Shown here: positions 1 to 5,798 of the stretch, one piece after another
Layout: every line of letters begins with the position of its first letter
Position numbering within the stretch: the stretch's first letter is position 1
Assembly: GCA_003507475.1 (NCBI GenBank)
Contig: DNVQ01000014.1
Location: 1 to 5,798, forward strand
Direction: 5' to 3'
DNA length: 5,798 bases
DNA from: Candidatus Moraniibacteriota bacterium
Lineage (GTDB): Bacteria > Patescibacteriota > Minisyncoccia > Moranbacterales > UBA9337
The notes under the pieces: model-generated
The model's database searches: none
The model's input: the letters and a program-made list of their open reading frames with translations, nothing else
What the model was told of the DNA's origin: nothing
Translations under genes and position numbers: made by a program

Positions 1-280
1 TCAGCATGTTAGTCTCTGAGGATTTTCTAATAAATTAGAATCTTTCCTGCTGATTATCTGCACTGATAGCATTTTTACTGATTAAAAAATAAATTTATAA
101 TCGAGTAGCTTCAGATACTCCAGACTTTCCAGCATATAGCTGATTTACATCCCGAAAAAAATTAATTAATCGGGATAGGCGTTTACTTTTCCTTTGCATT
201 TTTCTTTATCATAGCTTGTTTATCTTTACTCTAATCGTCCCAGTTATTCTAATTCCACTACTACGTAGAATCAGAACCTT
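1..280 (-). ncRNA. Group I intron in 23S rRNA (5' half, continues beyond the window start)
   Basis: Sequence after E. coli U1926 does not match 23S and folds as a group I ribozyme. P1: exon TAATCGTCCT (281-290) pairs over 10 bp with the internal guide GGGACGATTA (232-241), including the diagnostic U-G wobble at the splice site. A 9-bp P1 extension pairs 268-276 with 247-255. P2-region hairpins lie at 149-176, 130-142 and 103-120. Core: P3 (76-81 with 1-6), P4 (68-71 with 48-51), P5 (65-67 with 56-58), P6 (45-47 with 20-22) capped by hairpin 25-40, then the R-element CAGAGACTA (10-18), the 5' strand of P7. P8, the P7 3' strand and P9 are off the window. No homing endonuclease ORF is seen in these 280 bases; one could lie in the missing part. 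The site is in the helix 69-71 hotspot that also hosts the I-CeuI and I-PpoI introns. The exact boundary is uncertain: U1931 (275/276) is the alternative, but it gives poor P1 pairing. Confidence 0.87.
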
Positions 281-448
281 AGGACGATTATAGTTATCGC
301 CGACGTTCACTGGCGCTTCGGGAATTGGCGTGAACCGCTTCCGTTAACGTTCCAGCACTGGTCAGGTGTCAGCCCCTATACTTCAGCTTGCGCTTTTGCA
401 GAGACCTGTGTTTTAGATAAACAGTCGCTAGGGAATCTTTAGCTGCGC

Positions 449-621
449 CCAATGCCACACAGTGGAATAACCAAATAACAAATCACAATTTCCAAACAAA
501 ATTCAATATTCAAAATAATAAATCACAAACAAATACATGTTTTGAAATTTAGAATTTTGGTTTTTGGAATTTATTTGGTTTTTGGAATTTAGAATTTGAA
601 ATTTCCAATGTGGGGCACTGG
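449..621 (-). repeat. Rod-forming palindromic element, copy 1, inserted in 23S helix 63 region
   Basis: This is a 173-bp insertion at a variable tip near E. coli 1730 (helix 63). It has a GC-richer 17-bp clamp, CCAATGCCACACAGTGG (449-465) against CCAATGTGGGGCACTGG (605-621). In the rRNA sense 14 of the 17 positions are Watson-Crick pairs and one more is a U-G wobble. Inside is a 134-bp AT-rich core (471-604), itself an imperfect inverted repeat with an ACATGT apex at 534-539. Core copies 1 and 2 are identical over their first ~120 bases. No target-site duplication is evident. In the rRNA it should form one long rod. Whether it is kept, or cut out like an RNase III-processed intervening sequence, cannot be read from the DNA. 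Confidence 0.93.
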
Positions 622-1148
622 GAAGACATCTCGCTAACTTACGTCTAGATTTTTTGCCGAGTTCCTTAACGAAGGTTCTCTCGTTCCCCTTGGGCTACTC
701 GCCCTATCTACCTGTGTCGGTTTTGGTACGATTACAACAATACGAACCTTAGAAGCTTTTCCTGGCACTCTGCTCGCTACTGTGCGCCACTCCGAAGAGC
801 GGCTTCCAGAATACTCTTGGACTTAATGCATGGCGGATTTTCCTACCATACGTCCTCAAGTACCCTACACAAATCCAATTATGTGCAGTAGTTACTAAAA
901 TGCGTCACTCCATCGAATATTGTTGTAGTCACGGAATATTAACCGTGTGTCCATCGACTACGCCTTTCGGCCTTGCCTTAGGATCGACTAACCCTGGGAT
1001 GATTGCCATTGCCCAGGAAACCTTGGATTTTCGGGGTGTGAGGATCTCACTCACATTGCGGTTACTCATGCCAACATTCTCACTTCTCTACGCTCCACCA
1101 TGGCTCACGCCTTTGACTTCATCGCATAAAGAACGCTCTCCTACCAAT

Positions 1149-1317
1149 CCGTGTGCAACACGGAAACACCAAATAACAAATCACAATTTCCAAACAAAAT
1201 TCAATATTCAAAATAATAAATCACAAACAAATACATGTTTTGAAATTTAGAATTTTGGTTTTTGGAATTTATTTGGTTTTTGGAATTTGGAATTTAGAAT
1301 TTCTGTGTTACACACAG
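1149..1317 (-). repeat. Rod-forming palindromic element, copy 2, inserted in 23S helix 45
   Basis: The same 134-bp core (1169-1302) sits at the tip of helix 45 (about E. coli 1175), in the same orientation as the other copies. It differs from copy 1 by three substitutions, all in the last 14 bases. The clamp differs from copies 1 and 3: CCGTGTGCAACACGG (1149-1163) against CTGTGTTACACACAG (1303-1317). Twelve of the 15 positions form Watson-Crick pairs and two more are G-U in the rRNA sense. Each clamp arm is also a small hairpin on its own (CCGTGT/ACACGG and CTGTGT/ACACAG). Helix 45 is one of the classic places where intervening sequences fragment 23S rRNA in Salmonella and relatives, so this copy is the best candidate for removal by cleavage. 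Confidence 0.93.
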
Positions 1318-2006
1318 ATTCCATATCTTCGGTATCATGTTTAGCCCCGTTACATCTTCGACGCGAAATCTCTAAGCTAGTGAGCTATTACGCACTCTTT
1401 AAAGGATGGCTGCTTCTAAGCCAACCTACTAGGTGTTTCAGAAATTTCACTTCCTTTACCACTTAACATGAATTTTGGGACCTTAGATTATGATCTGGGC
1501 TTTTTCCCTTTTGAGCCTCGACCTTAGCGCCGAGGTTCTAACTGCCCGGATAAGAAACAAAAGAATTCGGAGTTTGGTTGAGTGTCCTACGGCGAACCGC
1601 GAAAACTCATCCAGTAGCTCTACCTCCCTTGCTCATTTCCCGAACGCTAGCCCTAAAGCTATTTCGGAGAGAACCAGCTATCGCCAAGCTCGATTGGAAT
1701 TTCTCCCCTACGCACAAGTCATCCCCTGAAGTTGAACGATCAGTGGGTTCGGGCCTCCCCCCAATGTTACTTGGGGTTCACCCTGCTCATGCGTAGCTCG
1801 CCTGGCTTCGGGTCTAATTCATACGACAAATTCGGCGGTTAAGCCTCGCTTTCACTACGCATATCCCACAAAGTGGTTTATGCAAGCCGTATAAAATTAA
1901 CTCGTTGGCCCGTTCTACAAAAAGTACGCCATTGCGGTGTAAACACCGCTCTGACTCCTTGTTAACATATGGTTTCAGATACTATTTCATCTCCCTCATC
2001 GGGATG

Positions 2007-2043
<37 letters not shown>

Positions 2044-2248
2044 ATCTCGTATAATATTTAGTCTTGGAAGTTAGTGCTCCCTGATTCAGACAGGATTTCT
2101 CCGGTCCCGTCCTACTTGAGGATAGTCTCATCACTTTATATTTTTTTTCGTATACAGGGCTGTTACCTTCTATGGCCACTCTTCCCAAAGTGTTCTACTA
2201 AAAAATATAAAGCAACCACGATCAAACGAGTACGACTACCTCGCAACC

Positions 2249-2421
2249 CCAATGCCACGCAGTGGAATAACCAAATAACAAATCACAATTTCCAAACAAA
2301 TCACAATACTCAAAATAATAAATCACAAACAAATACATGTTTTGAAATTTAGAATTTTGGTTTTTGGAATTTATTTGGTTTTTGGAATTTGGAATTTGAA
2401 ATTTCCAATGCGTAGCACTGG
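2249..2421 (-). repeat. Rod-forming palindromic element, copy 3, inserted in 23S domain I
   Basis: This 173-bp copy has the same length as copy 1 and nearly the same clamp: CCAATGCCACGCAGTGG (2249-2265) against CCAATGCGTAGCACTGG (2405-2421). It lies in domain I near E. coli 270-280. The core (2271-2404) differs from copy 1 by about five substitutions, four of them between 2300 and 2312. In the clamp one A-T pair of copy 1 is a G-C pair here and one mismatch of copy 1 is repaired, which suggests the stem itself is maintained. Because the same clamp appears at two unrelated rRNA sites, the clamp belongs to the element and not to the host helix. Confidence 0.93.
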
Positions 2422-2703
2422 TTTAGACTGTTCCGCTTTCGCTCGCCACTACTGACGGAATCTCTATTGATTTATATTCCTCTAGCTACTAAGATGTTTC
2501 AGTTCACTAGGTTGACTTTATTATTCTATGAATTCAAATAATAATTCCTGCTAAAAAACAGGAGGGTTTCCCCATTCGGAAATCCACGGATCAAAGCTTG
2601 CTTGGCAGCTCCCCGAGGCTTATCGCAGCCTGCTACGTCCTTCATCGCTCATACGAGTCAAGGCATTCTCCATATGCTTAAGTAACCTTTTCTCTTTTAA
2701 TTT

Positions 2704-2725
2704 CCCGTCACTCAAGAGCAACGGG
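2704..2725 (-). promoter_or_regulatory. Hairpin with boxA-like loop just before 23S
   Basis: CCCGT (2704-2708) pairs with ACGGG (2721-2725). On the transcript strand the loop contains TGCTCTTGAG (2711-2720), which resembles the boxA antitermination motif TGCTCTTTAA found upstream of 23S in E. coli rrn operons. The match is partial and could be chance. Confidence 0.3.
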
Positions 2726-2736
2726 AGAGTTAACAG

Positions 2737-2770
2737 TTAATAATCATCTACTAGACAAGTAGATTATTAA
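2737..2770 (-). repeat. Bulged hairpin in the 23S leader
   Basis: TTAATAA (2737-2743) pairs with TTATTAA (2764-2770), and TCTACT (2747-2752) pairs with AGTAGA (2758-2763). That gives 13 bp with a 3-base bulge and a 5-base loop, about 50 bases before the 23S 5' end. It may be a processing signal. There is no T-tract to make it a terminator. Confidence 0.5.
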
Positions 2771-2776
2771 CCCCCA

Positions 2777-2831
2777 TCGCCCTTAGAGCGACAGGATTGT
2801 TTCCAGTCGCCCGAGGGCGACAGGATGATTG
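2777..2831 (-). repeat. Tandem pair of related GC-rich hairpins
   Basis: Two units about 30 bases apart share GCGACAGGAT (2788-2797 and 2818-2827), followed by a TTGTTT-like tail. Each unit begins with a small hairpin: TCGC/GCGA (2777-2791) and GTCGCC/GGCGAC with a 4-base loop (2806-2821). The stems differ in sequence but both pair. They stand out by GC content from the surrounding AT-rich leader. Confidence 0.6.
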
Positions 2832-2981
2832 TTTTGATAAAATTGCTTTTTACCTACGCTTATATTTTTCTCTGACATCAATCTTCTTCCGCGAAAAATA
2901 AGATCAACATTCAAATATAAGTCTATTCAATTTTTAAAGTTCCGTATTCTCACCCATCCATTATAGATGGACTGAATCACG

Positions 2982-3026
2982 CGGAAATATTTTTTCACAT
3001 TTTTTTCCAATGAAGAAATATTTCGG
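2982..3026. repeat. Long inverted repeat in the 23S leader
   Basis: The arm CGGAAATATTTTTTCA (2982-2997) pairs with TGAAGAAATATTTCGG (3011-3026) at 14 of 16 positions around a 13-base loop. It lies between the terminator-like stem and the 23S gene. Its role is unknown; a pre-rRNA processing stem is possible. Confidence 0.55.
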
Positions 3027-3066
3027 CACGATATCTTATTTATATAATTTTCAATTTTTAGCAAAT

Positions 3067-3089
3067 AAAAAACCCGTCTTTATGACGAG
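3067..3089 (-). terminator. Intrinsic-terminator-like hairpin inside the 23S leader
   Basis: On the minus strand CTCGTC (3084-3089) pairs with GACGGG (3073-3078) over 6 bp, with a 5-base loop, followed at once by TTTTTT (3067-3072). It lies about 120-140 bases downstream of the promoter at 3212-3240 and about 380 bases before the 23S. It should therefore end a short RNA, or act as an attenuator that rRNA antitermination overrides. Confidence 0.6.
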
Positions 3090-3211
3090 AAATCACTGAC
3101 AACCAAAAAGTTGTTTTTGGATTCACCCGTTTCGATATTGAATTTTATTTATCTTTTTTCTCAAGTAATATATTATTTAATATTTATAATAAACTTCTTG
3201 AATGCCATATA

Positions 3212-3240
3212 ATACTAGCAAAGGATTTAAAACGTGTCAA
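3212..3240 (-). promoter_or_regulatory. Sigma70-type promoter reading toward the 23S gene
   Basis: On the minus strand a perfect -35 TTGACA (3235-3240) is followed by a 17-bp spacer (3218-3234) and the -10 TAGTAT (3212-3217), preceded by TGC as an extended -10. The start should fall near 3205. This is the best consensus promoter found upstream of the 23S, and it implies that this rRNA is transcribed separately from 16S. Confidence 0.68.
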
Positions 3241-3256
3241 GGGTTTGCAGATATGA

Positions 3257-3277
3257 ATTATGTATTATGTATTATGT
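3257..3277. repeat. ATTATGT tandem repeat (3 units)
   Basis: Three exact 7-base units of ATTATGT, followed by a degenerate ATCAAGTATC, lie 17 bases upstream of the -35 box of the 23S promoter. The A/T content could act as an UP-like element, or this may be an ordinary intergenic simple repeat. Confidence 0.7.
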
Positions 3278-3342
3278 ATCAAGTATCATAAGGAAAAAAC
3301 CTCTTTTTTTCTAAAAAAACATGCGCATAATCGCCTTGTATG

Positions 3343-3494
3343 TGTCATCCCGGAAAGTAGATTTTATTGAATGAACGAATGTGAATCATATAAAATCACT
3401 TATTCAGGATCTTAAGCATTAAACAAGAGATTCTGAATAAGTGATTTTTATCCGCTCATTTCTTCGCGGTAAAAATCTACTTTCCAGAATGACA
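3343..3494. repeat. 152-bp palindromic (MITE-like) intergenic element
   Basis: The outer arms start TGTCATCCCGGAAAGTAG (3343-3360) and mirror the right end, CTACTTTCCAGAATGACA (3477-3494), with two mismatches in 18 bases. Pairing continues into AGATTTTA on the left. The inner arms are a perfect 16-bp inverted repeat, AAAATCACTTATTCAG (3392-3407) against CTGAATAAGTGATTTT (3433-3448). Between outer and inner arms the two sides do not match; the right side has its own CCGC/GCGG hairpin near 3452-3468. It encodes no protein. The TGTCAT ends resemble palindromic repeats common in bacterial intergenic DNA. It lies between capA and the 23S promoter. Confidence 0.8.
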
Positions 3495-3518
3495 AGTGGT
3501 AAGTAACTTTCCAATTTT

Positions 3519-3542
3519 GTCATCCTGAACTTGTTTCAGGAT
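3519..3542. repeat. Small TGTCATCCTGAA palindrome downstream of capA
   Basis: ATCCTGAA (3522-3529) pairs with TTCAGGAT (3535-3542) around a 5-base loop. Its TGTCAT start resembles the ends of the neighbouring 152-bp element. It sits 35 bases after the capA stop, but no T-run follows on the minus strand, so it is a poor terminator on its own. Confidence 0.65.
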
Positions 3543-3576
3543 CTCTGAATTATATTTACATGAAATTGATTAATGA

Positions 3577-4689
3577 TTAATTGGATTGGATATTATTCAA
3601 AAAAACAACGCTATTTTTTATCTGTTCTTTTATTAAATTATTTACCAAAGAATCATTCGCGATTCTTTCTAGCAATTGTGAGCGTTTAATTTGACTACCC
3701 AGAGACAAACTTCCATTTTCATTTTTAAACAGAGGCGTTAAAACAAATTCAATTTTATTTTTATTTAAAGAAGCGGTAACTATCAATTCATTTTTTACAT
3801 CCTCGGAAAAATATTGATCAAAGACAAAATTTCCCAAAGAATAAAAGATGGCTTTGTTTTTATAAACCTCAATCGGTTGCACTACGTGCGGATGACTTCC
3901 GATAATTAAATCCGCTCCGCTATCGATAAAATTATGCGCAATTTTTTGCTGGCTTTCAGATTGAATTAATTCATATTCTCTTCCCCAATGTGCATATACA
4001 ACCACAATGTCATTTTTATTTTTTGCATCTTTTATTTTGGCAGATATATTTTCAAAATCTAATTTAGAAAATTGATTATAATTAACCAGCGCAATTTTTA
4101 ATCCATTTATTTTCTTTTCTAGATAACCATTTTTATCGTTCGCAGGAGAACCAAAATACCCCACCTTATTTTCTTTTAAGAAATCCATCGTCTCTTGCGC
4201 ACCACTTTCCCCAAAATTTAAAATATGATTATTGCCTAAGTTAACCATATTTATTCTGTTATAAGCTAAGAAATTTTTAGTGCTGTCTTTATCGAATGTA
4301 AATTTAAAATGATTCCTGTCTGTCGTCTCAATTGCCAGCGAAACTGTCTCACTGTCAGTCACTGGTCCTTCTAAGTTTACAATGTTTAAATCTGAATCTT
4401 GAAATATTTTTGATATGTTTTTGGTAAAATATTCCACTCCATTTTTTTCGGTAATGACTCTATTATATCTATCCAACATCAAGTCTCCGGCAAATAATAT
4501 TTTAACTTCTTTTGAAAATTTCTCTACAGGAATTTTAGAAGTTTCTTTATCAATTGCCTTAGCACTCTCTCTTCCCGCTAAAACATTGTAACTTTTTTTT
4601 CGGCTAAAAAACCCTGCTCCGTAAATCAAAGTCAAAAATAAAACAATAAAAAGCAAAGAAAACAAAATAATTTTTTTAGGTAAGTTCAT
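3577..4689 (-). CDS. CapA/PgsA-family protein, membrane-anchored metallophosphatase fold
   Basis: A 370-residue protein of the bacterial capsule-synthesis CapA family, which has a calcineurin-like metallophosphatase fold. Members are linked to poly-gamma-glutamate capsule assembly or, in many genomes, to undefined cell-envelope roles. Residues 7-28 form a hydrophobic segment after a Lys pair, so the protein is probably anchored in the membrane with its domain outside. The metal-site motifs appear in order: GDLMLDR (68-74), NLEGP (105-109), LGNNHILNFG (151-160), AHWGREYE (233-240), GSHPHVVQP (264-272) and YSLGNFVFDQ (283-292). The set looks complete, and the length is normal for the family. 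The ATG at 4689 is preceded by a strong promoter only about 17 bases from the expected transcript start and has no Shine-Dalgarno sequence, so translation may be near-leaderless. No capB/capC partners are nearby, so a true polyglutamate role is not supported by context. The gene reads toward the 23S gene, but a separate promoter lies between them. Confidence 0.93.
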   Translation of the reverse strand: MNLPKKIILFSLLFIVLFLTLIYGAGFFSRKKSYNVLAGRESAKAIDKETSKIPVEKFSKEVKILFAGDLMLDRYNRVITEKNGVEYFTKNISKIFQDSDLNIVNLEGPVTDSETVSLAIETTDRNHFKFTFDKDSTKNFLAYNRINMVNLGNNHILNFGESGAQETMDFLKENKVGYFGSPANDKNGYLEKKINGLKIALVNYNQFSKLDFENISAKIKDAKNKNDIVVVYAHWGREYELIQSESQQKIAHNFIDSGADLIIGSHPHVVQPIEVYKNKAIFYSLGNFVFDQYFSEDVKNELIVTASLNKNKIEFVLTPLFKNENGSLSLGSQIKRSQLLERIANDSLVNNLIKEQIKNSVVFLNNIQSN

Positions 4690-4712
4690 AATATTATTTA
4701 TAAATTAGTATA

Positions 4713-4741
4713 ATTGTAACAGTCATCATAAGAATTTTCAA
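4713..4741 (-). promoter_or_regulatory. Promoter for the CapA-family gene
   Basis: On the minus strand -35 TTGAAA (4736-4741), a 17-bp spacer and -10 TACAAT (4713-4718) predict a start near 4706, only about 17 bases before the ATG at 4689. The boxes are good matches to the sigma70 consensus. Confidence 0.55.
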
Positions 4742-4796
4742 CAACAATCCAACTCCATGCTTTCGAGCTTATCATAAATACAGATTAATATATTCT

Positions 4797-4872
4797 AGAC
4801 ACGATGAATCATGTCTCTACATTCAAAATGCCCTCTGAATCAAATTGTAGAGACGTCGATTTATCGCGTCTC
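4797..4872. repeat. Double-hairpin intergenic repeat
   Basis: Hairpin one spans AGACACGATGAATCATGTCT (4797-4816). Hairpin two is GAGACG/CGTCTC (4850-4855 with 4867-4872), with inner CGAT/ATCG pairing. The two halves are also joined by CTCTACA (4815-4821) pairing with TGTAGAG (4846-4852), so the whole 76 bp can form a cruciform. It lies in the divergent region between the two protein genes, away from both promoters, and resembles dispersed palindromic repeats. No coding capacity. Confidence 0.7.
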
Positions 4873-4913
4873 AAATCAAAGGTTTTAACTAGAATTTTAT
4901 TAATTTCTCATCC

Positions 4914-4942
4914 TTGCTTTTTACTTCATTCTGTGCTATAAT
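4914..4942 (+). promoter_or_regulatory. Promoter for the flavoprotein gene
   Basis: -35 TTGCTT (4914-4919), a 17-bp spacer and a perfect -10 TATAAT (4937-4942) with an extended TGC in front. The predicted start near 4949 gives a leader of roughly 120 bases before the ATG at 5068. That leader holds the hairpin at 5015-5040. Confidence 0.62.
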
Positions 4943-5003
4943 TAAAAATTATGTGGTTAATGAGGAACTAAATCACCTAACGACTATAATTTAAAAAGAA
5001 ACC

Positions 5004-5040
5004 CCCTCTTTAATTCTCCCCCTTGAGTACAAGAGGGAGA
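5004..5040 (+). promoter_or_regulatory. Leader hairpin upstream of the flavoprotein gene
   Basis: TCTCCCCCTTG (5015-5025) pairs with CAAGAGGGAGA (5030-5040) at 10 of 11 positions around an AGTA loop. A competing arm, CCCTCTT (5004-5010), can pair with AAGAGGG (5031-5037), so two exclusive folds exist. No T-run follows, so it is not a standard terminator. It ends 5 bases before the only purine-rich AAGGAA (5045-5050), which is about 17 bases from the ATG, far for a Shine-Dalgarno sequence. It may equally be a dispersed palindromic repeat. Confidence 0.45.
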
Positions 5041-5067
5041 GGATAAGGAATTATTAATAATAAATAA

Positions 5068-5798
5068 ATGAATAATAAAGATTTCGATACAGTGGTAATC
5101 GGCGGTGGGCCGTCGGGAATGATTTGCGCGGGTTTTGCCGGACGAACCGGAAAGAAAGTTTTAATCGTGGAAAAAAACTATCTCTTGGGAGAAAAGCTGA
5201 AACTCACCGGTGGAGGTCGTTGCAATATTACTAACGCTGAGTTTGATACGGAAACTTTTTTAAATAATTTTCCGGGTGCTAAGAAATTTCTCTATTCCCC
5301 TTTTTCTAAATTTGGCGTCCAAGATACTTTTGATTTTTTTGCCAGCCTCAATCTTCCGCTAGTGATTGAAGCACGAAAAAGAGCTTTTCCTAAAACACAA
5401 TCAGCGCAAGACGTGATTGATAAATTAAAAGTTTTCATGAAAAGTAATAACGTAACCATCAAAAACAATACTTCTGTTGTTTCAATGGAACAAAAAGATG
5501 GCGTGATAAAATCAGTCACACTTTCATCGGGCGAAAAAATAACCGCCAATAATTTTGTCCTTGCTACTGGCGGACTAGCTGCTCCGCAAACCGGTTCAAC
5601 TGGAGACGGTTTTAAATTTCTTAAAAAACTTGGACACACTATTGATAAATCCCAACCGGATATAGTTCCACTCACTACTTCCGCAAGCTGGGTACATAAT
5701 TTATCCGGCCTAGATTGGTCTTTTATGGAAATCAGCTTCATCCAAGATGAAAAAGTTAAACTCAAAAAATTAGGTAAAATTCTTTTTACTCATTTTGG
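5068..5798 (+). CDS. HI0933/YhiN/BaiN-family FAD-dependent oxidoreductase (partial, 3' end beyond window)
   Basis: The first 243 residues of a flavoprotein of the HI0933-like family (also called YhiN or BaiN), whose full members are about 400 residues, so roughly 60% is present. The N-terminal Rossmann FAD motif is VVIGGGPSGM (9-18), with the acidic end of the second strand at VLIVEK (31-36). The family signature GEKLKLTGGGRCNITN spans 41-56, ARKRAFPKTQSA is at 102-113, the second nucleotide-contact motif is LATGG (165-169), and PQTGSTGDGF is at 173-182. The fragment ends in GKILFTHFG, which in this family leads into the next conserved glycine-rich block. BaiN in gut clostridia is reported to act on bile acids, but most members have no assigned substrate, so no specific reaction is claimed. 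The start is the ATG at 5068, since an in-frame TAA lies directly before it. A long minus-strand ORF inside it is a shadow. Confidence 0.94.
   Translation, partial: MNNKDFDTVVIGGGPSGMICAGFAGRTGKKVLIVEKNYLLGEKLKLTGGGRCNITNAEFDTETFLNNFPGAKKFLYSPFSKFGVQDTFDFFASLNLPLVIEARKRAFPKTQSAQDVIDKLKVFMKSNNVTIKNNTSVVSMEQKDGVIKSVTLSSGEKITANNFVLATGGLAAPQTGSTGDGFKFLKKLGHTIDKSQPDIVPLTTSASWVHNLSGLDWSFMEISFIQDEKVKLKKLGKILFTHF

Larger units (their letters stand above)
2688..3205 (-). other. Leader / 5' external spacer of the 23S transcript
   Basis: About 520 non-coding bases separate the inferred transcription start (near 3205) from the 23S 5' end. The stretch has no 16S 3' end (no anti-Shine-Dalgarno tail), no 5S and no tRNA cloverleaf that I can find. 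It is AT-rich and rich in hairpins: a terminator-like stem at 3067-3089, a long stem at 2982-3026, a 9-bp stem joining 2859-2867 with 2913-2921, two related GC-rich hairpins at 2777-2821, a bulged stem at 2737-2770 and a stem at 2704-2725. Some of these may take part in RNase III-type pre-rRNA processing, but the 3' partner strands would lie beyond the window. Confidence 0.6.

Noticed and set aside
449..621. The three rRNA insertions considered as further group I introns.
   Set aside because: They lack a guide/exon pairing and the R-element (CAGAGACTA) seen in the real intron. They are simple rods and too short for an intron core.
900..1250. A 116-codon plus-strand ORF and other short ORFs at 1490-1796, 1982-2188 and 2074-2352.
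   Set aside because: All lie inside 23S rRNA sequence, on either strand. Two end in the same peptide only because they run into copies of the inserted repeat. They have no plausible start context or protein-like composition.
3020..3066. A second promoter between the leader terminator and the 23S gene.
   Set aside because: The region is AT-rich and offers TTGAAA and several TATA-like boxes, but no pair has acceptable spacing.
2688..3250. A search for 16S 3' end, 5S or tRNA genes in the spacer upstream of 23S.
   Set aside because: No anti-Shine-Dalgarno tail, no 5S signature and no T-loop/acceptor pairing was found on either strand.
3290..3325. The A- and T-run stretch (GGAAAAAACCTC and following) as a terminator.
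   Set aside because: The stem would be mostly A-T pairs with two or three G-C pairs, too weak to call on either strand.
5292..5765. A 157-codon minus-strand ORF.
   Set aside because: It is fully antisense to the flavoprotein gene, which has clear family motifs in the plus frame.

Overview
The window looks like a piece of an AT-rich, streamlined bacterial genome, most probably a Patescibacteria/CPR (Parcubacteria-like) lineage. The clues are short A/T-rich intergenic regions full of palindromic repeats, a 23S rRNA gene carrying both an intron and extra insertions, a 23S gene with no 16S or tRNA directly upstream, and leaders with weak or absent Shine-Dalgarno motifs. The lineage is inferred from style, not from a marker gene.

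Positions 1-2687 (minus strand) are the 5' two-thirds of a 23S rRNA gene. Its 5' end is near 2687, and conserved sequence runs to about E. coli position 1926, just after helix 69. There the rRNA is interrupted by a group I intron (1-280) whose 3' half, and whose downstream exon (domain V), lie beyond the window. The rRNA exon is further expanded by three copies of one palindromic element (449-621, 1149-1317, 2249-2421). All three are in the same orientation, with near-identical 134-bp AT-rich cores, at the tips of variable helices (about H63, H45 and a domain I helix). Without these copies the exon is about 1,890 nt, close to the 1,926 nt of the E. coli equivalent, so they account for the excess length.

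Positions 2688-3576 hold no protein gene. They contain the 23S leader with several hairpins, a sigma70-type promoter (3212-3240) reading toward the 23S, an intrinsic-terminator-like hairpin inside that leader (3067-3089), a short tandem repeat, a 152-bp palindromic element (3343-3494) and a small palindrome (3522-3542).

Positions 3577-4689 (minus) encode a membrane-anchored CapA/PgsA-type metallophosphatase-fold protein with a promoter just upstream. Positions 4742-5067 are the divergent intergenic region, with a double-hairpin repeat and a promoter for the plus-strand gene. That gene starts at 5068 and is a partial HI0933/YhiN/BaiN-family flavoprotein running off the right end. No operon logic ties the two protein genes together. 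The biology of interest is the rRNA gene: an intron plus three copies of a rod-forming repeat must be spliced out, cut out or tolerated to make a ribosome.
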